Part shown: in pieces, positions 32,541-39,167 of the stretch
Layout of the letters: each line of letters starts with the position of its first letter
Position numbering within the stretch: position 1 is the first letter of the stretch
Source of the DNA: a virus
Reading direction: 5' to 3' (one strand)
DNA: 39,167 bases
Virus record (IMG/VR): IMGVR_UViG_3300043772_002313
Span: 1-39,167 of that record
Notes under the pieces: generated by a model
Seen by the model: the letters and a program-made list of their open reading frames with translations, nothing else
Told to the model about the DNA's origin: nothing
Databases searched by the model: none
Made by a program: the position numbers and the translations under genes

Positions 32541-34328
32541 TTATCTCAATTCTTTAATATCAAATGTACGAACACCGTCAACAGTAATTTTCGCGTAAAA
32601 TCTTGAGTTAACCATCTTTTTCGCGTACCTTGTCATTATACCTTTAATTGGTGTAAAGTTAAATGGATTGTACATTGTTGGTGTTAATTGTAATGGAACG
32701 TATGGTGCGTAGATATAACCAGTATCCAATAAAGATGTTCCTTTGTGCCCTAACAATACAGTGTTTGGTGGGAAGTAAGGATCACGATATACTTGGTAAC
32801 GACCAGCTAATGTACCAACTCTTTCAATACCCATGTTGTATTGATCTTGTTCAGGTGAAGCGTTAGATACGTGGAAGTATTCTAAATCATCAAAAATAGC
32901 AGAAACCTCAGAAGAAACTACAATCCAGTTAGCACCACCTCTTAAAGTAGATTTGTGGATTTGAGCAGACAACTGGTTGATAGCAGTGATCAACGTTTGG
33001 TTCCAATCTTTTTGAGTATAAGAAGTTGTTAAACCATTAACTCTTCTCCATCCGTTGTAATCCCATCTTAAAGACCAAGCAGCACCTTTACGTAAATCAC
33101 GTAAGATTTCACGGTCGATTTCAGCAGCAACTTGCTCAGACAATAACGCTGTTAATTCAGCTTCAGCATCAATATTATGGAATGCAGCAACGTCTTGAGC
33201 TAATTCAGGAGACCATTGAGCTCTTAATTTTCTTTCAGTTACAGAAACTGTTACAGATTCTAAATCAAAAGAAACCTCACCGATTTTATCTTCAAATTCT
33301 AAATCAGCATATCTTCTATATACAGCAGTGAAAGCTGTAGCCGCAGTTAAACCATTGATTGTAGCTCCTGTGTAACCATCTAATGTATCAGTACCACACT
33401 CAGCACATACTGGACAAGATAAATCAACTTCTAAATAGATACATCCTTCAGCATCACATACATTGTAGTAAGAACCACCATTTCCTGTAGAAGGGAAAGA
33501 AGTTGAAGCTTGACTACCATATTGAACGATACCTTTACCATATTGTTGAGTTACAACTCTAAATAATAAAGAACCTTCACCTAAAGCACATGGAGTTGAA
33601 TCAACATCAATACCTGCACCAGCGATGATATGTAAATCAGATAAGAAAGCTTCAGTATCCATTTCATTACCATCTGGTCCGATTAATTTACCAGCTCCAG
33701 AGTTAGCGAAATTACATAATTTAACGATTAATTTACGTTGGTTAGTTCCATCTAAAGAAGTACCAGTGTAGTTTACTAATTTACCATTGTTCCAAACTTG
33801 AACAGTAGTGTCAGAAGTTACAGCAGTCCATTGACCTTTAGAGTAGTCAAATAAACCAGCAGGATCCATTCCAGGTTCAGCACCTTCGTAGAATAAATCA
33901 TATAAGTTTTTAGCGAATCCAGCGTCACCATAACCATCACCTACAGCACCTCCAGCACCAATTGGTGAGAAATGTTGGTTGTTAGTATCATAACCTTGGA
34001 TTTTAGGTACGAAGTAGAACAATTTACCGATTGGTAAGTTCATTGCTTGTACAGAAACGATTTCGTTAGCTAACAATTTAGAGAAAACACGTCTTACGAT
34101 TGGGAAAACAACTGTTTCAAAAGCTCCGTTAGAACCTTCAGAAGTTGCTTCGTTGATTAAGAAAGATGCTTGGTTTTCATATAATTGCGCTACGTTTTCT
34201 TTTAAGTGACCTTTAAGACCGTCTAAGAATCCTAATTTGTCCCATTTGTTAATAGTATCTTCTTTGATAACTTTAAGGTGTTTTAGTCCAATGTTACCAA
34301 CAAGACCTGATTCTAATAATGCTCCCAT
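32541..34328 (-). CDS. 23: Major capsid protein (gp23-like)
   Basis: This 595-residue protein is longer than T4 gp23 (521) but follows the same plan. The N-terminal ~60 residues are a helical propeptide (LGFLDGLKGHLKENVAQLYE) ending in FLINE at 56-60, then ATSEGSNGAFETVVFPIVRR. I-N-E before Ala61 fits the gp21 cleavage rule, and the position is close to E65 of T4. Later blocks include FYFVPKIQGYDTNNQHFSP and LRAQWSPELAQDVAAFHNID, a recognisable gp23 core sequence. A CPVCAEC insertion lies in the middle. Codon use is less AT-rich than that of neighbours, as expected for the most abundant virion protein. Confidence 0.95.
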   Translation of the reverse strand: MGALLESGLVGNIGLKHLKVIKEDTINKWDKLGFLDGLKGHLKENVAQLYENQASFLINEATSEGSNGAFETVVFPIVRRVFSKLLANEIVSVQAMNLPIGKLFYFVPKIQGYDTNNQHFSPIGAGGAVGDGYGDAGFAKNLYDLFYEGAEPGMDPAGLFDYSKGQWTAVTSDTTVQVWNNGKLVNYTGTSLDGTNQRKLIVKLCNFANSGAGKLIGPDGNEMDTEAFLSDLHIIAGAGIDVDSTPCALGEGSLLFRVVTQQYGKGIVQYGSQASTSFPSTGNGGSYYNVCDAEGCIYLEVDLSCPVCAECGTDTLDGYTGATINGLTAATAFTAVYRRYADLEFEDKIGEVSFDLESVTVSVTERKLRAQWSPELAQDVAAFHNIDAEAELTALLSEQVAAEIDREILRDLRKGAAWSLRWDYNGWRRVNGLTTSYTQKDWNQTLITAINQLSAQIHKSTLRGGANWIVVSSEVSAIFDDLEYFHVSNASPEQDQYNMGIERVGTLAGRYQVYRDPYFPPNTVLLGHKGTSLLDTGYIYAPYVPLQLTPTMYNPFNFTPIKGIMTRYAKKMVNSRFYAKITVDGVRTFDIKELR

Positions 34329-34364
34329 TTTAATTTTGGTTTTTATTTGTTTTTAAGTTTATTT

Positions 34365-35759
34365 TTATTTAAGTTTACCCATAAGATCCTTCATTCTTAA
34401 GAATTGAGGATTTTCATAAGTTTTTGATTCAATCAAATTGATTGCAGAACCTGTTGTTGGAGTGTTGTTAATAGTTCTCTCAACCGATTCATTGATTGAT
34501 GTTGTGTTAGTAGACCCTTTCAATTCATCTTTAATTGAATGATACAAGTTTTTAGACTCTTTTAACGTTTCAACATTATCAAATCTTTTTAAGATATTGA
34601 TTTTTTCTTGTTTAGTTGTTGTGTGTTCAGTGAATAAACGTGTAGCATACGCAAGATTTGAGTTAAATACCGCAACTTCATTTAATTTATCTCTAAATAC
34701 GTTAAGTGCTTTTCTGTATTCCTCATTCTTTTCACGAAGAAGTGTTAGTTCTCTTTCATTTTGATTTTCTTCTAAAGCGGTATTAAATTTAGAACCTGCT
34801 TTTGGTTTAGGAAGACCTCCTTTTCTACCAGCTTTACTACCAGTACCTAAAGTTCTAGTACCTTCTTTTGTTTCAGATTTCTTAACAGATTTTTTAACCG
34901 GTTTGAATTCGCCATCTAGGTTTTCACCATCTTTGTATTCAAACTTAGCTTTTCCAGTACCAACAGATTTTGGTGCTTCTTTCATCTTAGTTTTGAAACC
35001 TTGTCCTTGGTTTGGTTTTGATGAATATTTGAATTTATCCGCTTTACCCATTCCAACACCTTTAGCTTTGAAAGATTCCATAACTTCTTCTAAATCAGTC
35101 ATTTCATCTTCTTCATACATTTCATCGTCCATTTCATTCAAATCGTCAAAATTGAATTCATCATCCATTTCAACTTCATAAACGATTTCGTCAGAATTTT
35201 CGGTAGCAAATAATTTATCAACGATATCCTTAGCTTCATCATTAGAATAATCCTCATCAGATTCTAATTCCATAATTTCATTGTTAAACATATCATCTTC
35301 AGATTCACCAACAACCATATATTCTTTGTTAGTTTCGTTGTCTTTAATATTGATATTACCAGACTCATCTTTTTTAACTACGATTTTATCGTTTGGACCA
35401 AGTAATTCAAACACTTTAAGAATATTATCAGTGTCTTCTTCCCCCGTTAAGTCAATAACTGGTTCTTCCATGTCCTCCATTTCGTCGTCCATATCAACAT
35501 CCATTTCTTCCTCATCTTCCATGTCAAAATCACCATCCATTTCGTCAGATTCATCTTCCATTTCATCTTCGTTGTCCATGTCAACATCCATTTCAATCTC
35601 ATCTTCTTCATCTTGTTCAGTTAGAGATTCTTTTACTAGGTCTTTGATTTCTTGCTTCATTGTAGATGCAAGTATTCCTTTTGCGTTCTCAGCAACTGTT
35701 TCCTCCAAATTCTTCATTTGGATAAGTGCTTCTTCTACCAAAGATTTTTCTTTACTCAT
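34365..35759 (-). CDS. 22: Prohead core scaffolding protein (gp22-like)
   Basis: This 464-residue protein has an exceptionally acidic region at about 50-235 (EEDEIEMDVDMDNEDEMEDE and similar), a basic Gly/Lys-rich middle (about 240-330) and a helical C-terminus. The latter contains KLNEVAVFNSNLAYATRLFT and INILKRFDNVETLKESKNLY, resembling the conserved end of T4-type gp22. It would form the internal core around which gp23 assembles and then be degraded by gp21; L-N-E, L-E-E and similar sites are present. It directly precedes gp23 by 36 nt on the same transcript. It is larger than T4 gp22. Confidence 0.85.
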   Translation of the reverse strand: MSKEKSLVEEALIQMKNLEETVAENAKGILASTMKQEIKDLVKESLTEQDEEDEIEMDVDMDNEDEMEDESDEMDGDFDMEDEEEMDVDMDDEMEDMEEPVIDLTGEEDTDNILKVFELLGPNDKIVVKKDESGNINIKDNETNKEYMVVGESEDDMFNNEIMELESDEDYSNDEAKDIVDKLFATENSDEIVYEVEMDDEFNFDDLNEMDDEMYEEDEMTDLEEVMESFKAKGVGMGKADKFKYSSKPNQGQGFKTKMKEAPKSVGTGKAKFEYKDGENLDGEFKPVKKSVKKSETKEGTRTLGTGSKAGRKGGLPKPKAGSKFNTALEENQNERELTLLREKNEEYRKALNVFRDKLNEVAVFNSNLAYATRLFTEHTTTKQEKINILKRFDNVETLKESKNLYHSIKDELKGSTNTTSINESVERTINNTPTTGSAINLIESKTYENPQFLRMKDLMGKLK

Positions 35760-35777
35760 TTTCTAAAATTTATTTTA

Positions 35778-35786
35778 TTATAAATA
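35778..35786 (-). promoter_or_regulatory. Candidate promoter for scaffold-capsid operon
   Basis: The minus strand reads TATTTATAA here, 19 nt before the scaffold ATG. Because a terminator lies just upstream at 35838-35863, a promoter for gp22-gp23 should lie in this short interval, and this is the best motif in it. Confidence 0.45.
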
Positions 35787-35837
35787 TGTTGTATTTTAGA
35801 AAAAGTCAGGAAATGAATATTTTTTTTTACTATAAAA

Positions 35838-35863
35838 TAAAAAAGGAGGTAAAATACCTCCTT
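35838..35863 (-). terminator. Terminator after the 35889 gene
   Basis: AAGGAGGT and ACCTCCTT (35843-35850 with 35856-35863) form an 8-bp stem with a 5-nt loop; on the minus strand a T-rich tract follows. The stem arms equal the Shine-Dalgarno and anti-Shine-Dalgarno sequences. Confidence 0.8.
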
Positions 35864-35888
35864 ATCATTAATTAAATTACTTTATTGA

Positions 35889-36104
35889 TTACTCAATTAC
35901 TTCATCAATTTTACTTTCTACAATCCCGGTGATTCTCCAGTCCATTGTATAATTTTCATAAAGTTTGGTAACCTTAGCTTCAACATCGGTTGGTGAATAA
36001 CCTAATACCAATTTTTCTTCACGCATTTTTTTTACTTTACCTGATTCAGTATCCAATAAATCTGAACAGATTTTCGCCACAAAATATTTTTCTCCTTGTT
36101 CCAT
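35889..36104 (-). CDS. Small DUF4494-like protein
   Basis: The 71-residue protein (EKYFVAKICSDLLDTESGKV, then EEKLVLGYSPTDVEAKVTKL) resembles the short DUF4494 family found in Bacteroidota and their phages: a beta strand, a tG..kk.e turn, and an A/VEAk helix followed by strand and D-x-I end. Function is unknown. It starts 5 nt after the prohead protease gene and ends at a terminator, so it is the last gene of the gp21 operon. Confidence 0.6.
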   Translation of the reverse strand: MEQGEKYFVAKICSDLLDTESGKVKKMREEKLVLGYSPTDVEAKVTKLYENYTMDWRITGIVESKIDEVIE

Positions 36105-36109
36105 AATGA

Positions 36110-36820
36110 TTATTTATTTCCCAAATAATGATTTAATTTTTTCATTAAGTCAAGGGATTTATTATCATTACTCAAACGTTCCACTTTTTCTTCTTCAATG
36201 TTTTCATCAAATTTTTGTCTATCTTCAGGATTAAGAAAAAGATAAGCACCAGGCGTTGAGGGTGATGATACTAAGTCAAAACAAATTAATTCAAAATCTT
36301 TTTGAACTTCATTTTGATCACCCACCTTTTTAAGTGAACCAACTCCTCTAGATGAAATCCCCAGTGTTACACCTTGACGTAGGTAGTTAGCGGCCATATC
36401 CCCCTTGGTTGATACAATACCTCGTTCGTGAAAACCTGGACTTGTTAATAGTTTTAATTTACCCATTAATATATTTCCATCCCACCACACTTCGGTGATG
36501 ATGTGTGATACACGATCAAGGTCTATTAAAGATGATTCGGGGTGATTTAACTCAGATAAAGAAATACCTTTTTCAATCATTTTTTTATAGTTATCGGCTT
36601 CACGTTTTAATATACTTTCAGGGTATACTCTACCATTTCTATTTGGTGTATTATATTTTTGTAGTACCGCATAAAACTCAAAAGGTTTTGAATAATCCAT
36701 GAAATTTTTGGATTCCATAATATATTGATTATTAGTATCTTTTGGTGATATAAACCCAGCATCTTCTTCAATAAGAATACCTTTACCTATTTCATTTGGT
36801 CTTAATATCTTTAAACTCAT
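36110..36820 (-). CDS. 21: Prohead protease (gp21-like, S80-type)
   Basis: The 236-residue protein (T4 gp21 is 212) has the catalytic layout of phage prohead proteases: His93 in SELNHPESSLIDLDRVSHII (about 89-108), and Ser156/157 in the LGISSRGVGSL block (153-163), with Asp182 (FDLVSSP) a possible third member. It would cleave scaffold and capsid precursors after (I/L)xE, leaving mature gp23. The end is a short basic helix. It lies between the 155-residue gene and the small DUF4494-like gene in the same order as the T4 head cluster. Confidence 0.9.
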   Translation of the reverse strand: MSLKILRPNEIGKGILIEEDAGFISPKDTNNQYIMESKNFMDYSKPFEFYAVLQKYNTPNRNGRVYPESILKREADNYKKMIEKGISLSELNHPESSLIDLDRVSHIITEVWWDGNILMGKLKLLTSPGFHERGIVSTKGDMAANYLRQGVTLGISSRGVGSLKKVGDQNEVQKDFELICFDLVSSPSTPGAYLFLNPEDRQKFDENIEEEKVERLSNDNKSLDLMKKLNHYLGNK

Positions 36821-36841
36821 GTGTTTTTTTATTAATAAATA

Positions 36842-37309
36842 TTAAGCTAATTCCATTTGTTTAATTTCTTGTTTATTTTTACTTTTGGTTAAATGAAAGG
36901 TAAAGTATTTATTTGGATAAAAATTATTTTCGTGGATAGTATTAACAACATTAATTAATGCGGTTTGTAATTCTAATGATTTGAAATCTAAATTCGTATT
37001 TTTAAGATAGAAATTTATTTCAAGATTCATAAATGATTTTTTATTAAGATTAATTCCACTAGGTCTCAAATCCAAATCCACGATATAATTAGTATTGAAA
37101 ATATCTTGATTTAGTGAATATAAAATTGAATGTTTAATTTCTCTACTTAAATTTAACACAACTCTTGACCAATTATCGTTATCTTCTATTGGTTCAACCC
37201 AAGTTTGAATGTTTAGGTATAAAGATTTAAGGGATACGGAATCAACTGTTCCATAAATTATTTTTGATATTTCATAACCTTTAATTTTTGAGGTTTTTCC
37301 TTTTTTCAT
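36842..37309 (-). CDS. Hypothetical protein in head operon
   Basis: A 155-residue protein starting at the ATG at 37309 (MKKGKTSKIKGYEISKIIYG). It contains LYLNIQTWVEPIEDNDNWSR, DLDLRPSGINLNKKSFMNLE and a C-terminal helix, suggesting a mixed alpha/beta fold. It precedes gp21 by 21 nt and is preceded by a TATAAATA motif (minus strand, 37360 to 37353). A head assembly or neck role is suggested by position only; no family was recognised. Confidence 0.6.
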   Translation of the reverse strand: MKKGKTSKIKGYEISKIIYGTVDSVSLKSLYLNIQTWVEPIEDNDNWSRVVLNLSREIKHSILYSLNQDIFNTNYIVDLDLRPSGINLNKKSFMNLEINFYLKNTNLDFKSLELQTALINVVNTIHENNFYPNKYFTFHLTKSKNKQEIKQMELA

Positions 37310-37324
37310 TATATATCATATACT

Positions 37325-37360
37325 ATATGTTTATTTTTTAATAATATAAACATATTTATA
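37325..37360. promoter_or_regulatory. Inverted repeat and TATAAATA in the divergent bS21 region
   Basis: ATATGTTTAT (37325-37334) and ATAAACATAT (37346-37355) form a perfect 10-bp inverted repeat with an 11-nt spacer. TATTTATA (37353-37360) overlaps its right arm and reads TATAAATA toward the minus-strand gene. It may be an operator or late promoter shared by the bS21 gene and the 37309 gene. Confidence 0.45.
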
Positions 37361-37397
37361 GTTATAGTCAAAAAAATAAATTTAATAATTAGTTAAT

Positions 37398-37592
37398 ATG
37401 TTAATAGTAAAAGTTGGGAATGACAAAAATATTGAACGAGCGTTGAAACAATATAAATCCAAAGTCATTAAAACTAGACAAATGAGTAAATTAAATGAAG
37501 GTAAAGAATTTATTAAACCTTCAGTTAAAAAAAGAAACGTGCTTAGTAAGGCTAAACACGTTAATCAAAAATATAGAAGAAACGAAGATTAA
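37398..37592 (+). CDS. rpsU: Ribosomal protein bS21 homologue
   Basis: The 64-residue protein matches bS21 in length and pattern: LIVKVGNDKNIERALKQYKS, then FIKPSVKKRNVLSKAKHVNQ and a Lys/Arg-rich end. The LIV..gd.N.ERALk.yK start and FIKPS middle are typical of Bacteroidota bS21. bS21 sits on the 30S platform near the 3' end of 16S rRNA. In Bacteroidota it helps mask the anti-Shine-Dalgarno sequence. A phage copy could replace the host protein and favour phage mRNAs; this is inference. It is a plus-strand gene inside a minus-strand head cluster and shares its stop region with the convergent gene. No Shine-Dalgarno precedes it. Confidence 0.88.
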   Translation: MLIVKVGNDKNIERALKQYKSKVIKTRQMSKLNEGKEFIKPSVKKRNVLSKAKHVNQKYRRNED

Positions 37593-38302
37593 ATTTCTTC
37601 TGATAAATTTTTAAGTTTGAAGTATGTTATTTTAGAATATTCTTCAGACTTAACTTTTTCTATAGTTTCGTCAATCGTTGAACTAATATCTTCCCCCGAA
37701 TTTTCTTTAAGGGTATTTAATTTTGTAATAACATTTTCTTTAAGAGGTTGGAATTTTTCTTTAAGTTCTTCATCCTTTGATTCCATAACCATATTAAAAA
37801 CTTTTTGTTCATCTTCAGTTAAAGAATTGTAATGGTTAGTTATTGTTTTATTGGCAATATTAACCATTGTGGAAATTGGTAAATTAATAAATTCATTATC
37901 AGTTTTAACTGGTTTAGTTAAACCCTCTTTAATCATTTGTTTCGCTATTATGCGACCCTCAAGATTTAATATACCACCATTAAATAAGTTATCAATTACT
38001 TCATAACTATTTTCAACGTTTACATTATTAACCCATTTTTTAATCGGAGCTAAATCCTTTTCCTGGATTTTATTAACAGTGTTTTCATAAAAGGTGATTG
38101 ACTCATGAATAAACTCATTAGCAACACTCTCGTTTAACCCCTTATTAGACGATAATTCGTCGTATAAATAAAAAAGTTTAGCGATGTTTCTATCACCCAA
38201 AACATATTGGTTAAACTTCTTTATTTCATTCTTAAACGAGTCTTGTGTGTAAGACTCGTTTAATATATGTTCAATTTTAGTTTTTAATAATCCGAATTTC
38301 AT
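37589..38302 (-). CDS. Helical head-core-like protein
   Basis: I prefer the ATG at 38302 (MKFGLLKTKIEHILNE); an upstream ATG at 38332 overlaps the portal stop and could also be used, adding ten residues. The 237-residue protein is nearly all helical and charged, with LNE, LKE and similar sites. T4 places core proteins gp67 and gp68 between the portal and protease genes, and this protein has the same position and character, so a prohead core role is likely. L-N-E at about 14-16 may be cut by gp21. A TATTTATAA motif lies between the two starts. Confidence 0.6.
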   Translation of the reverse strand: MKFGLLKTKIEHILNESYTQDSFKNEIKKFNQYVLGDRNIAKLFYLYDELSSNKGLNESVANEFIHESITFYENTVNKIQEKDLAPIKKWVNNVNVENSYEVIDNLFNGGILNLEGRIIAKQMIKEGLTKPVKTDNEFINLPISTMVNIANKTITNHYNSLTEDEQKVFNMVMESKDEELKEKFQPLKENVITKLNTLKENSGEDISSTIDETIEKVKSEEYSKITYFKLKNLSEEI

Positions 38303-38324
38303 ATTTACTTTTTTATTATAAATA

Positions 38325-39167
38325 TCAATCATTTAGAAGTTTGTTCAATTGTGACTCAATATCTCCTAAAGAATTTCTTGCTTTTGATAAATCAATGTAT
38401 GATTCCTCCTCAATTAAATTACTATTTTCAACTAATATCTTAAGATTATCCCTAGTTTTCCCTTCAGGTGTTACACCAGCTTCACCTCCCGGTTCTGGTC
38501 CTGGTGGTGGTGGCATTGGCGGTAATCCCATATCTCCACCCATTTCTCCTCCTGGTGGTGGCGGTGGTGTAGCAGTTACAGCTTGTGTTGAACCAGATTT
38601 AGTACCATATAATTTATCAATATTATCAAATAACCCTGTATGTGTGATAACCGTCGCGGTGTTTGTTAATTCAGCCGCAACCGCACGTTCAATACGTTGT
38701 TGTTGTAAATCTAACCTAATTTCTTCATCTGAAAAACCTAATATATGTTTTTTAGCCCAAGACGCAGAAACTGGTGCGAAATTATCTTGTAATGGTGTTA
38801 CAGCATCCTTATACAACAACATCTTCTCCTTCCATACGTCAATCTTTAATAAATCCGCCTGTGAGGAGGGGTTTGTTAAGTTTAATGTAAATGAACGTAA
38901 TTCATCTTCAAAACCTAATAAAAATAAATGTATGATTGCTATTTTGTTTAGTTCACCTAACGCACATTTTTGAATTTTGTTAATAGTTCTAGCAAAACGA
39001 ATATCCATTAACGATAAATCTTTACCCCCACCAACTGGTTCTTCAAACCCTAAAAAGGCTTTTGGAACACGTAAAGCGGTTAATAATTTTTTCTGGATGT
39101 ACTCAATATCTGCGATTTCTCCAAGGTTAGAATTTTTAATAAAAACTCCCGATTCGACAGCAAAAGT
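38325..39167 (-). CDS. 20: Portal vertex protein C-terminal part (gp20-like)
   Basis: The frame continues beyond the right edge, so only the last ~280 residues are seen; the Met at 39008 is internal. The segment GEIADIEYIQKKLLTALRVP, then DLSLMDIRFARTINKIQKC, matches the conserved gp20 region before and within the stem. A Pro/Gly-rich tail (PPPPPGGEMGGDMG, PPMPPPPGPEPGGE) follows, as in many T4-type portals, and then a short helical end. Twelve copies form the ring through which DNA is packaged and to which the tail attaches. The stop is TGA and overlaps the possible 38332 start. Confidence 0.9.
   Translation of the reverse strand, partial: TFAVESGVFIKNSNLGEIADIEYIQKKLLTALRVPKAFLGFEEPVGGGKDLSLMDIRFARTINKIQKCALGELNKIAIIHLFLLGFEDELRSFTLNLTNPSSQADLLKIDVWKEKMLLYKDAVTPLQDNFAPVSASWAKKHILGFSDEEIRLDLQQQRIERAVAAELTNTATVITHTGLFDNIDKLYGTKSGSTQAVTATPPPPPGGEMGGDMGLPPMPPPPGPEPGGEAGVTPEGKTRDNLKILVENSNLIEEESYIDLSKARNSLGDIESQLNKLLND

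Noticed and set aside
35281-35766. Ser-rich plus-strand ORF opposite the scaffold gene
   Set aside because: It is the antisense shadow of the acidic Asp/Glu codons; the minus-strand gp22-like frame explains the sequence.
38341-38973. Plus-strand ORF opposite the portal gene
   Set aside because: It results from the Pro/Gly-rich codons of the portal tail; the portal frame is recognisable and continues past the window edge.

Overview
The window is a fragment of a large, AT-rich (roughly 30% GC by eye), T4-type contractile-tailed phage that almost certainly infects a member of the Bacteroidota. The T4-type assignment rests on recognisable homologues of portal gp20, prohead protease gp21, scaffold gp22, major capsid protein gp23, tail tube gp19, a gp5-like OB-fold baseplate hub and a gp55-like late sigma factor. 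The host inference rests on a small bS21-type ribosomal protein of the Bacteroidota form, general lack of Shine-Dalgarno sequences, a Bacteroidota-style signal peptide, and a few matches to the TAnnTTTG promoter box of that phylum.

Layout. 1-3446 (minus): adhesin or tail-fibre-like genes with Thr-Pro linkers; the largest ends in a papain-like peptidase. 3506-6097 (plus): five small, mostly unknown genes and a terminator. 6111-6458 (minus): a small exported protein. 6636-7550: a coiled-coil protein, followed by a gene-free stretch of about 430 bases that folds, by eye, into a nested structured RNA closed by a 16-bp helix. 7982-18419 (plus): a sugar and nucleotide-metabolism island with six glycosyltransferase genes, two methyltransferases, a DnaQ-like exonuclease, dUTPase, PhoH and a HAD-like protein. 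18419-24942: late sigma factor and baseplate/tail genes. 24926-28565: small proteins on both strands, several with short N-terminal leaders that look like capsid-targeting peptides. 28594-32458: tail tube gene flanked by two minus-strand homing-type endonucleases. 32541-39167 (minus): head module gp23, gp22, gp21, gp20, interrupted by a plus-strand bS21 gene.

How the parts work together. gp20, 21, 22 and 23 build and mature the prohead, and gp23 carries a convincing gp21-type cleavage site. gp19, the gp5-like protein and their neighbours form tail and baseplate. The gp55-like factor should redirect host RNA polymerase to late promoters, and AT-rich TATAAATA/TATTTATA motifs lie before many genes. 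The glycosyltransferases may decorate the virion, host surface or DNA. bS21 could retune host ribosomes.

The most notable observations are: (1) the first glycosyltransferase has an in-frame TGA flanked by two glycine codons, so that a 6-nt ribosomal hop would restore the family motif GVGxYR; (2) the structured RNA just upstream of it; (3) a set of unrelated small proteins sharing short (I/L)xE-ending N-terminal leaders; (4) phage bS21; (5) a papain-like domain on a virion-type protein. No tRNA, CRISPR array or insertion sequence was seen.
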